64,000 bases of DNA, taken from contig OZ022342.1 in the NCBI GenBank assembly GCA_963989245.1, positions 43,619,299-43,683,298 of the forward strand, given 5' to 3'. Each line of letters begins with the position of its first letter. The first letter of the stretch is position 1. Origin of the DNA: Nansenia antarctica (lineage: Eukaryota > Chordata > Actinopteri > Argentiniformes > Microstomatidae). This document shows, in pieces, positions 10,380 to 36,817 of this stretch. The notes below the pieces were generated by a model that saw only the letters and a program-made list of their open reading frames with translations, had not been told where the DNA came from and did not search any database. The translations under genes and the position numbers were made by a program.

Positions 10380-10685
10380 CCGTCCACTGGAGGGCAGTAA
10401 ACAATTAAAAATGTCTTATCGTGTTTCGTCCACTAGAGGGCAGTAAACAATTAAAAAATGTCTTATCGTGTTTCGTCCACTAGATGGCAGTAAATAATAA
10501 AAAAATGTCTTATCGTGTTTCGTCCACTAGATGGCAGTAAATAATTAAAAATGTCTTATCGTGTTCTGGCCAGTAGAGGGCGCCACACTGAAAATGTCTT
10601 TATCGTGTTCTGACCAGTAGAGGGCGCCACACTGAAAATGTCTTTATCGTGTTCTGACCAGTAGAGGGCAGCACACTGAAAATGT
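10380..10685 (+). repeat. Seven tandem 44-47-bp repeats, each with a CTCF-like core motif
   Basis: Each unit reads roughly AATGTCTTATCGTGTTYYG followed by CCASTAGAKGGCRS and a short A/T linker. Cores start at 10384, 10430, 10477, 10524, 10570, 10614 and 10658. Six of the seven fit the CTCF core consensus CCASYAGRKGGCRS; the first has G for A at position 6. All are in the same orientation (plus strand, opposite to the provirus). Confidence 0.85.
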
Positions 10686-11446
10686 CTTACAGAATGACTC
10701 TCTTACCTAAAACTCACAATCTATCTTTTACTTTTACAATCTATACATAAATCAATTGTTAAGTGAAAGGAATGAATGATTAGTTAGAATTATTCACTAT
10801 ATCATCATATACATTGATTTAAAACTTATGGAATCAATCAATTGTTTTGGGAAACAGAAAATGAATGATCTGAATAATTAATTCAACTGATAAGTAATTA
10901 ATTAAATCAATGTAATACTGAACAGTCATTCACAACATCAATCTATGCATTACCCTTTTAGATTCTTTCACCAATATTCTGTAAGCAGGCCTATTCGCTC
11001 CGCGTGCTCTCTCTGTGTGTGAAATGTGGCTGCGCTGGCCCCGTGTAAACTCCTGTTTTCCGAGTAACCGTACCTTTAAACTTATTTGAAATACCCCGAG
11101 ATCAATTCACTATATCTCTATCTTTATCAATACTAGTCTATGTGTATGGTTTTATCGTTATCTTTAAGAGATGAGTACTGAAATCTATCAAACCCGCGCG
11201 TGTGTATTTGAAAAAATGGAGGTCAAGGGGGGGGAAGAGGCCACCCAACACTCCTTTGTTCTACTTACCAAACCGCTGTGGACTCTAAGATTAATCTTCA
11301 CAACACAACATTGCTTTTCCACAATAATTATTATTTTCCACGACACAGCAATTTCAAGAATATCTTCCAATGCAGTTAAACGTATTATTTGCCAAGATAA
11401 TCTTATTCAAATACTCCTAAAATGGCGTATGCTTTCTACTAGGCTC

Positions 11447-11572
11447 TGTGTGTCCACGTGTCTACATGCATTCAGACAAAGGAAAAAATGGCGCCCTTTC
11501 AACTAGAGGCCCTGTCTCCACGTGTCTGACATGCTTTCACACAAAGGAAAAAATGGCGCCCTTTCTACTAAA
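11447..11572. repeat. Two ~65-bp direct repeats in the provirus leader
   Basis: CCACGTGTCT...CAAAGGAAAAAATGGCGCCC occurs twice in succession, each followed by TTTCWACTARAG. It contains an E-box (CACGTG) and a NarI-type palindrome (GGCGCC). Function unknown. Confidence 0.7.
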
Positions 11573-12125
11573 GCCACGTTTTTTCTCCGTGTTCTCAAGT
11601 AAATTAACAATGTATATCTTTAAAATAGCGCTATTTTCTGCTCACAAACACGGACTATGCTCTTTCAAACTAGGAATTCAGATTCCACACCATCGAATAG
11701 AGCTATCTCCTGACAAACACGGACTAAGCTCTTACTTACAAAACACATCAACCAAGACTTCTCATTCTTTTACACTCCATCAGACTATTTTCTGATACAA
11801 AACACATTTATTAGCCCGCTGGGAAAACGTCTTTCCCTCAGCTTTTATGCTAATACCTTGTTCCCAAAACAAGCCTACAAGCAGCTCATTCTCTGCTGTA
11901 CTACAATTATACCACACACACGATAAAATATCGTACAATTAAACGTTTTTACCAATACAGGTTTTACAACCCGGCTCTCTCTGTCTAACCTCTACCCAGT
12001 TATATACTTCAAGATTCTTTAAATATAGCCCATCTGATTTACAGTCAATTTTGCCAACAAAGAAAGGTTATTCAGCAGAAAACTCACCCTTGTTGAAGAG
12101 TTGCAAACCGGCTGGCTATTTTTTG

Positions 12126-12145
12126 TTCTCCCATAAGGCTCGCCA
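12126..12145 (-). other. Primer-binding site, Arg-tRNA-like
   Basis: On the minus strand, TGGCGAGCCTTATGGGAGAA starts 3 nt after the LTR's terminal CA. TGGCGAGCC matches the complement of a vertebrate tRNA-Arg (ACG type) 3' end, while the next bases diverge. It does not fit Pro, Lys or Trp primers. From memory, the snakehead fish retrovirus also uses tRNA-Arg. Confidence 0.7.
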
Positions 12146-12214
12146 CTTTGTAGTCTCTTTTCTCTGTTTGGTGATCAAAAATGAGGTAAAAACTCCTGGC
12201 CAAAGTTAAGAGTA

Positions 12215-12220
12215 TTTATT
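12215..12220 (-). terminator. LTR polyadenylation signal AATAAA
   Basis: AATAAA on the minus strand (TTGAATAAATACTC), about 115 bp downstream of the TATA box. It is consistent with a short R region and with cleavage near 12195-12205. Confidence 0.75.
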
Positions 12221-12330
12221 CAAAAAAGACAAGATCGGGTCCTCAGATTACAGGATCAGGTTTACACACAAACAGTCACAACGGGTTCAGAGGAAGACAG
12301 AAGCAGGCTTAGATCTCTGTGTTCCCTGGT

Positions 12331-12336
12331 TTTATA
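12331..12336 (-). promoter_or_regulatory. LTR TATA box
   Basis: CTATAAAACC on the minus strand, about 290 bp into the LTR and upstream of the AATAAA. That is the usual order for a retroviral U3/R boundary; transcription probably starts 25-30 bp downstream. Confidence 0.75.
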
Positions 12337-12625
12337 GCGGTCTCTCAGCCAATCACATCACAGTATGTTCTTGGCCAATCGTGATCCTTCCTTCTAGGCC
12401 TCTGATTGGCCTATACCCTTGGGGGCGTGCATGTTCGTGTGTGTGTGTCTGCGCATGTGCGACAACTGATTCTCAAATCTCCCCGCGATCATCTGTAATA
12501 ATATGTATGTATATATATATATATACATGTAATATGTGTAAAAATATACGTTAATATATGTGTGTTATATGTGTAAGATATACGTTATATAAGAAGGCTA
12601 TTAATATGTGTAAAAATATACGACA

Positions 12626-12973
12626 GTAGTGTTCTAGTTAACTACGTAACAATGTAAAGTAGTGTTATAGTTAACTAGGTAGCAGTCCAATCCATTTCGC
12701 TGCTGTATTTTGGCTTGACTAGCGAGTTTGTGTTGTGATTCTCAACAACGTTGAAACGTAGTTTCACCCTTTTCCATAGTTTTGAATTATAAATGTGTGG
12801 ACTGACGATGTAGCGCAGCCTAACTTATTCTAATAATTATTTAACATAGTTTCATTCTGATAATTATTCCCCCTCCTCCCAGACTTACATGGTCACATTA
12901 TTATTGGGTTGGTTGTTTGCGTGCCGGGTGAAGTTAGCTAAACATTTAACCTGCTAGCTAGCAAGAGAAACAT
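12626..12973. other. Provirus right flank, no gene seen
   Basis: Host DNA next to the provirus. It starts GTAGTGTTCTAGTTAACTA, and a near-repeat GTAGTGTTATAGTTAACTA follows about 33 bp later. The target-site duplication cannot be checked because the left flank is not in the window. Nothing else is recognised. Confidence 0.5.
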
Positions 12974-14015
12974 AATGTCACTCTCCAAAGGTGTAAAGAG
13001 GAAAGTTGACGGTGAAAACAGGGCATTTAAAGAGGAATGGACAGCGAACTATGCGTTCATCCTACCTGGTTTCATCAATGCAAAGCCGTTGTGAGACTCA
13101 CATTTTCCGTGCTCACAATGAATGTTCCCTTCCACCATGCGAGTCGTCCTTTTCGTCAATGAATGTGATAAAGACGCACGAGAGGAATTGATTGGTGCAT
13201 AAAAACCTTGAGAACTGCCGGACGTCCATAATAACTGCCGGACGTTAAAGTGACGTCCATAATAATAATAAATAATAATAATACATTAGACTTATAGCGC
13301 TTTTCTAGACACTCAAAGACGTCCATATCACCAGATAGCCAACAAATAGTGACCGATGGGAGATGCCAGTTTTCTCATTAAGTGAGATTTAATAGCCTAA
13401 TATTATTTGTTCTATTTTTAATGAATGGCTCATTGTAATTATTATCCCTAGTAATGTAGCGTGTTTGCTCTGTCATTTCAAGAGCATATAGGCTAAGCGG
13501 ATTCAGCTTTTTTTTTTTTTTTGCGCCGATTTAGTTGTCAATGTTTTTCATAAAATTAAACTGCATTTGCTTTGTTACTGTTCACATGTGTGGTGCAGTC
13601 ACATAGCCTATAAGTAAACATTAAGTTTGAATTATTTACTGAGCTGGCGTTACTTTTTTCAAACCACACACCGCATGTCGGCTATTTCAGCACCACGCGT
13701 TGTCCACCTACTTATCATTATGAGGGGTTCAGCGTCAGTGCACCCCGCTCTTTTACTGTCAGGCATAGTTGTAGCCAATAAAGGCCTATATGTAGGCTAT
13801 AATATATCATATACCTAATACCAACATCAAAATAGATTGTATGCCTCTACAAATCATATTACACCAGGTAAAATCCATCACAACTTGGAATAAATCCATC
13901 GCAATTTGGAATATTTTAGAGCTCCCCCAAAATTTCACAAACCATGTTTCCAGGGGAGCTCTTGTCACCACTAGGGGAGCTATAGCTCCCCGAGCTCCCT
14001 CTTATTTCGCACCCT
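12974..14015 (+). pseudogene. Remnant of a hAT/ZBED-type transposon
   Basis: An ATG at 12974 opens a 39-codon frame (MSLSKGVKRKVDGENRAFKE...) ending in TGA at about 13091. This resembles the N-terminus of hAT-derived zinc-finger (GTF2IRD2/ZBED-like) proteins, and the following DNA is too degraded to read on. The stretch to 14015 ends ATTTCGCACCCTG, a hAT-like terminus (CAGGGTGCGAAAT on the other strand) preceded by GGGGAGCT repeats. Left end and target duplication were not found. The family call is tentative. Confidence 0.45.
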
Positions 14016-14119
14016 GCATACAGTATGACTCGTTGTGACATTTTGGGGCGAGATTCTAGACAGAGGCTTTGATATCTCTCATCCGAATCATCTGGCATAA
14101 ATGTTTGACTTTTATTTTG

Positions 14120-14241
14120 AAACCTCACGTCACTAACCCCGGAAGTATTTCTCCTCATTGGCTCTCAGCGGTGGCGGGGCTCCTCCCCCTCTGCCCCAGA
14201 CAGACAGACAGCAGCTCGCTCGGGAAGCCCACTGCGGGAAG
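14120..14241 (+). promoter_or_regulatory. PRKAA1 proximal promoter / 5' UTR
   Basis: Upstream of the start codon are a CRE-like TCACGTCA (14125-14132), an ETS-type CCGGAAGT (14139-14146), an inverted CCAAT box (ATTGG, ~14157-14161) and a GC-rich box (GGGGCTCCTCCCC, ~14177). There is no TATA box, which fits a housekeeping promoter. The transcription start is not visible but probably lies between ~14150 and 14220. Confidence 0.55.
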
Positions 14242-32022
<17,781 letters not shown>

Positions 32023-32047
32023 CCTCGCCATCCGTCATTAGCCTTTT

Positions 32048-32082
<35 letters not shown>

Positions 32083-32936
32083 GTCTTTATAGCAATAAGC
32101 ATGCAACCGATTCATGGCTCAATTCATCCCCACCGAGGATGGGCTGGTTGTTCCATGGCACTGATGCAGGTTCGCATCCCTCCGCTGACTGGGAGGGTGA
32201 ACGTGAGGCCGATGGTGAGGGGGGGGGGGGTCGTCTGACTGGGAGGTTGAACGTGAGGCCGGTGGTGTGTGTGTGTGGGGGGGGGGTTGTCTGAGGGGAG
32301 GGCTTAACGCCAAGGTGAAAGACAATTATCAAGCCACTTTATAGTCAGACAGAATGATGTTTTAGAGATGGTTTTACATTTTCATGATCATTTATTATTA
32401 GCCCGACAATTCCCCTTCCTTGAATCATGTCCCACCCCCCTACATCTAGTAGCCTGAGTGATACACTGAATTTGCTGTACTGTACTCAGTGAGCATTGCT
32501 GTCCTTTTTTTTTCAGTAGAGAAAACAAAGCAAGTTTTTTGCCTGCAGAAAGGTTCAGGTTCGGGGGGGGAGGGGGGGGGGGTTGGGTGGCCGAGTTGAT
32601 CGATGCAGGAGGCACTTTTGCACAGTTTTCTCTTCTCTTCGCTGCTCTGCTCTCACTTAAGAGCTCTGAGAACCGTTGCAGACCTTTCAGGGAACTGCAG
32701 CGGCGATAATGATGGTTGTCATGCCAACAACGCCCATTTGACTCAGAGGAAGTGCAATGAACCCTGTTATCTTTCTCTCGCGTCAGGGGAAAGAGGAGTC
32801 AGAAGGAGTGTGAATTTAATTGCGTTTTAACAGAATAGATTACTCATGGTTTTGTCATTATTGTAAAAAAAAAAGAAAAAGAAGAAAAAATATGTTTGTT
32901 TGGATTTGTCTGTCCCCTACATTTTTATATATAAAG

Positions 32937-32942
32937 AATAAA
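32937..32942 (+). terminator. Candidate proximal PRKAA1 polyA signal AATAAA
   Basis: AAGAATAAAAAATGC, about 0.9 kb after the stop codon, in an A/T-rich setting. Confidence 0.45.
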
Positions 32943-34116
32943 AAATGCATTTGGATATATTTATCAGTGCTTTAAATGGGGATTGTAGATTATTGAAATA
33001 AGGATTATGGACTGAAAGATTATTATTTTTTTGCATTTATGTAAGACTATATTGCTGGATGACATTTTATTCATTTCCTGCTTTTTTTTCAAAATATCAA
33101 TGTCATTTGTTTGTTTTTCTGAACTCTAATCATGGTTATTCTGATACACTTGATTGTCTGCCCTCACTCCTCACAAATGTATCCCCACTCTCTTCAAGCA
33201 AGAGTTCTTTACCATGACAGTCACAAATAGAGTTCTCATACACACTTTAACATACTGAATTGAAAGGTTGTTTCAAACGTTGTTTGTTTTATTAATATTG
33301 GAGAGATTAATCATAAGGTAGAGGGGAACATATATTCTTATATCTGAATGCATGTGTTGGCTGAGTAAAATGCCCTTTAACAGGATTTTCCCATATTCTG
33401 TTTGTACATGCCAATCTAATTGAGGGCTCTGGACAAGGAAATAAATCTAAAATATTTTGTAGCTCGAAATTGTAACTGTTTCTGGCTACCCACATTCCCT
33501 AAAAAGGTGACTCTGGATGTAAGTTTACATATTTACCCTATCGTCATGTGCCCCTGGGGAAGGTGTTTTATTTAACATTTTTATTGAAACTAGGTATTGA
33601 TTATAATGTTTTCCTCCTTCAGTGTCATTATACCCATCCAGACAAGTCTGTTGTTGACCAGTCTTAAATAGTGTCTGTCATTTTGTTGGCTGCCTTATCA
33701 TTATCAGTACTGTTGATCAGTTTTATATCAGTAAAAAGAGATATCCTCAATATTGTGTGGGGCTGGTTGTGGTCTGATGATCTTACAGTATGAATGGATA
33801 TGTGACCGCAACGTCACATTTCTTTCTTGACCAAACGGTCGTTGAAGTATAAAGTTGGACCACAAACCTTTTTAGTTTTTAATGACAGATGCAAGTCCAA
33901 ATTGTGCAAAAGGTGAACTATGAGGATTGTTTGGAAAAAGTGGTTTGTGATGTTGTGTGTTGCACAAGTAGTGAGTGGTTTTCTCCTTTTGAGTGGGAGT
34001 GTAAAATGAGGGGATTTGCAGAAGAATTATGTTGTTGTATCTGTCTTAACTGCTTTAAAGAAACATTGTTTTATTTTTTATTTGGTGTGTAAAGGGACCC
34101 TACTACTAGAATGACC

Positions 34117-34122
34117 AATAAA
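34117..34122 (+). terminator. Candidate distal PRKAA1 polyA signal AATAAA
   Basis: GACCAATAAATTTC followed by TGTTTAAA and TTTG-rich DNA, about 2.1 kb after the stop codon. Confidence 0.45.
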
Positions 34123-34393
34123 TTTCAATGGACAGTGTTTAAAATCATTTGTACACACGACTGCCTAATAAACAGCTAAATTGCACAAGCTCCCATGCCT
34201 TCCACAGTTTTGTGATGGTTTTACAATGTTATGTAGTTTCCAGGTGCTTGAACAATTAAGCTTTGTTTTGAAGACAGTAGTCTTCAAACGACTGGCAAAA
34301 CGGGTGGTCAAATCAACTCCTCCACTGACTTGGAGGTTACTTTGAGGTGATTTGGCCACATATTTTTGGACTTCTATCACTAAATAAATAGTC

Positions 34394-34575
34394 GAGCCTG
34401 TCGTCGAGAGACTAATCACATCCAGATAGGCTAATCTGAACATTCCCAGACATCTGAACAAGGCTTGACAACAACATGACACCTCCAAATCATGTTGTTG
34501 TCAAGCCTCGTTCAGAAGTCTGGGAATGTTCAGATTAGCCTATCTGGATGTGATTAGTCTCTCGACGACAGGCTT
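34394..34575. repeat. Large near-perfect palindrome, 86-bp arms with 10-bp loop
   Basis: Arms 34394-34479 and 34490-34575 match as reverse complements except for about three positions. The loop is CACCTCCAAA. It lies just past the distal PRKAA1 polyA signal. Confidence 0.92.
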
Positions 34576-35031
34576 GGTGCTCTGCATGCGCAACACTCAA
34601 CACAACTTGTTCAATGGTTACCGAGCAACAGTGGCGGGCTGTTGGTGATCAAAATTAAATTACTGACAAGGTCGTAGCACCAATCGGATATCACAAGCAA
34701 GCACACCCGTTTTGAAATGTGAAAATGTAAAGCTTTTTGGTTTTTTAGACTGTTGTTCGACATCTCCATTGGTAACTTCTAACTGAAGGAGGCTTTCTCA
34801 GGCTCAATATCATTTTGTTTCTGTCTTTTGTGTTCGAGGAACATTGGGTCTGTTATTTGGGTCTCCACCTCAGAATGCCAATATAATGGTAACATGTTTC
34901 TCAGATCGTCTAAAACCAAAAAGAGGCTATAGGCTTTGATTGGAACCTGGACAGAGCGATGTAAGAATGTGCTTACAATTTCATTGGATGTTGAATTCCA
35001 CGAACCATCCCCCTACATCCCTAGATAGACA

Positions 35032-36799
35032 GGGTGAATCCCAACTCACCACTCCGGCTCTGTTTTCACCCCTAATCTCCGTTTTGCGCGTTCACGTGTA
35101 GCCGTAGTGGCGTCCCAATTCATTACTCATTTAGGGTTAGGGTTGGGGTTTTCCATGGCTCCGTTTGGAGAAAATCTTGACCCTCGTTCGATTCGGAGCC
35201 ATGAGACTCCCTTCCGGCATGCATTGCGAAACATCTACAGAAATGTTATTTTCGCTCTCGTAATACGGAAGCGAGCCTGAAATGTCATTTACTTTTTCTG
35301 GAATTACTTGTAAATAAAGACTTGAAAAAATATGATAACCATCGTATTATCTTAGTTTAATGTCATTTCAATGCATTATAGACCTTTTCTTTACAACAAG
35401 CATAACAAAAAAAGATCGCTATTATGCCGATATTGTGCCTATGCAGCGCCCCATGGAAGCGTCAAGCACAGCCATCCCATAAGGAGCGCGATTAACATCG
35501 AGATGTACATTCCTGTTTAGAAATAAAAGATTACCTGTGGCGTTTGACAGCGGATGATGATAGACATATTTAATGTGAAGTTATCTATAATCTAACGTTA
35601 GGCTGATGTGTGCATGATAGACGCGCATGACCTATGTCCATGTTTTATTTACAGCTATGGCACGTATTAAACCAAAACAACCCGCAATCCTATCCGAGCA
35701 GTTGTTATTATGTAATATTGTTGATGGGTTATATAATTTAATGTGATTTCAATGCATTATAGACCTTTTCTTTATAACAAGCATAACAAAATAAATCGCT
35801 TTTATGTCGAGGTGCTGTGCCTATGCTTAACATAGAAAGTTTCACAGTCCAGCGCACTCAGGACACCGGAGCCAGCAGGACAGACCGGAGCACTCATATC
35901 TGCGCGTTTGTCACAGGCTGGAAGTGTCAAGCACAGGATGGAAGTGTCAAGCACAGGATGGAAGTGTCAAGCACAGCGCGATTTCCATTTCAGAGATGTA
36001 CAATCATGTTTATTTAGAAATAAATTATTACCTGTGGTGTTTGACAGCATGATAGGCGTGAATTTCCCCCCCTTGGTGGTATATGACGCTATAGTTGTTA
36101 TTATACCAAAACAACTGGCAATCTAATCCGAGCAGTTGTTATTATGTACTATTATATATGTAGTTAACTAGTGCAGTGGACAGCGGATGTTTCTCCAGCG
36201 TTCCTGTCACAACGTCCTGTCGTAACGTCATAAAATTAAATCTGTAAGTCATGCATTTTTCCATGTTTCCCTTTGATGGCATATGACGCCGTAAATGTAA
36301 CTAAAGTTCAGCCTGTTGTCCTAAATCAGTGCAGACTGGCAGGGTAGGAGCACAGGTTTCATACAGGTTAGAGCTTATTCTGTCATGGTCTGATAATGAA
36401 GCATTGTTCTTTTTTATTTGATGACTTGTTTGATCGATTGATAGCGTTCAAGTTCATTCAAGTTGTGAATGAATCGCGAGCGTCAATGCTTTTCTACGAT
36501 ACTACGTGTAATGTCACTTGGACATAGAATAATAAGACACTTGAGTCTGGGTTCAACAAAGGTATAACCAGTTTACTTCGGTTCTCTCGACACCTGTCAG
36601 TCACCTACTGGTATATCATGAACTCTCTCTTAGGCGCATGCGCTGTCCTGACTATGAATTAACCCATTCATTACACTACGGATGACGTATTAGTGAAGGG
36701 TTGTCCCATTTCCCCCGGGGAACCACTACGGCTATGGCTCCAAAACGAGTGACTCCAAAACGAGCCGAAGTGGTAAAAAAAGAGAATCGGGATTGGGCC
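35032..36799. mobile_element. 1.8-kb interspersed repeat, copy B (putative DNA transposon)
   Basis: Same start (GGGTGAATCCCAACTC), same internal blocks (GGTATATGACGCTATAGTTG, CATGCATTTTTCCATGTTTC) and same end (GAATCGGGATTGGGCC) as copy A at 19419-20902. Longer because it carries a solo-LTR-like insertion (36507-36675) and extra internal copies of a TGGAAGTGTCAAGCACAG motif (35920-35970). Confidence 0.65.
36507..36675. mobile_element. 169-bp solo LTR candidate with 5-bp target duplication
   Basis: Begins TGTAATG and ends CATTACA, flanked on both sides by CTACG (36502-36506 and 36676-36680), and interrupts copy B relative to copy A. TG...CA ends with a 5-bp duplication fit an LTR left by recombination. 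Very short, so the family is unknown. Confidence 0.7.
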
Positions 36800-36817
36800 A
36801 CAGAGTGATGTTCCACA

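Larger units (their letters stand above)
9465..12125 (-). other. Very long provirus leader between primer-binding site and gag
   Basis: About 2.66 kb separates the primer site from the gag start; most simple retroviruses have a few hundred bases. The longest minus-strand open frames are only ~60-65 codons, with no recognisable product. It holds a 3-copy ~60-bp repeat (9955-10130), the 7-copy CTCF-like array (10380-10685), and a 2-copy ~65-bp repeat around 11447-11572 containing AAAATGGCGCC. The packaging signal and the env splice donor should lie here, but I cannot place them. Confidence 0.75.
1..12625 (-). mobile_element. Near-complete endogenous retrovirus (provirus), gamma/epsilon-like
   Basis: A provirus in reverse orientation: 5' LTR at the right (12149-12625), then leader, gag, pol, env, polypurine tract and a 3' LTR cut by the window edge. 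If the missing part of the left LTR equals the right one, the whole element is about 12.9 kb. Gag, pol and env are all open. Gag and pol share a frame separated by one TAG, env overlaps the end of pol, gag has a single CCHC knuckle, and integrase ends with a GPY/F-type segment. These traits fit gamma/epsilon-type retroviruses. The 220 bp of LTR visible on both sides are identical, so insertion was recent. The right flank is seen; the left flank and target duplication are outside the window. Confidence 0.95.
12149..12625 (-). repeat. 5' LTR of the provirus (complete, 477 bp)
   Basis: On the minus strand it runs from TGTCGTAT (12625) to GACTACA (12149), bounded by TG...CA. U3 has AT-rich repeats and CCAAT/ATTGG motifs. 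A TATA box (TATAAA) is at 12331-12336 and an AATAAA at 12215-12220, so R lies between roughly 12300 and 12200. U5 is short. The right-hand 220 bp are identical to the left LTR. Confidence 0.95.
32023..34122 (+). other. PRKAA1 3' untranslated region (probable extent)
   Basis: Downstream of the TAG at 32020-32022. It contains a (CT)n run (32049-32078), several long G runs (32220-32290, 32563-32582), and two candidate polyadenylation signals, AATAAA at 32937-32942 and 34117-34122. AMPK alpha-1 mRNAs in other vertebrates have long 3' UTRs, so the distal site is plausible. The true end needs transcript data. Confidence 0.55.

Noticed and set aside
14158..14241. N-terminal extension of PRKAA1 starting at 14158
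   Set aside because: The frame is open but begins with TTG, not ATG. The ATG at 14242 has a good Kozak context and matches known AMPK alpha starts.
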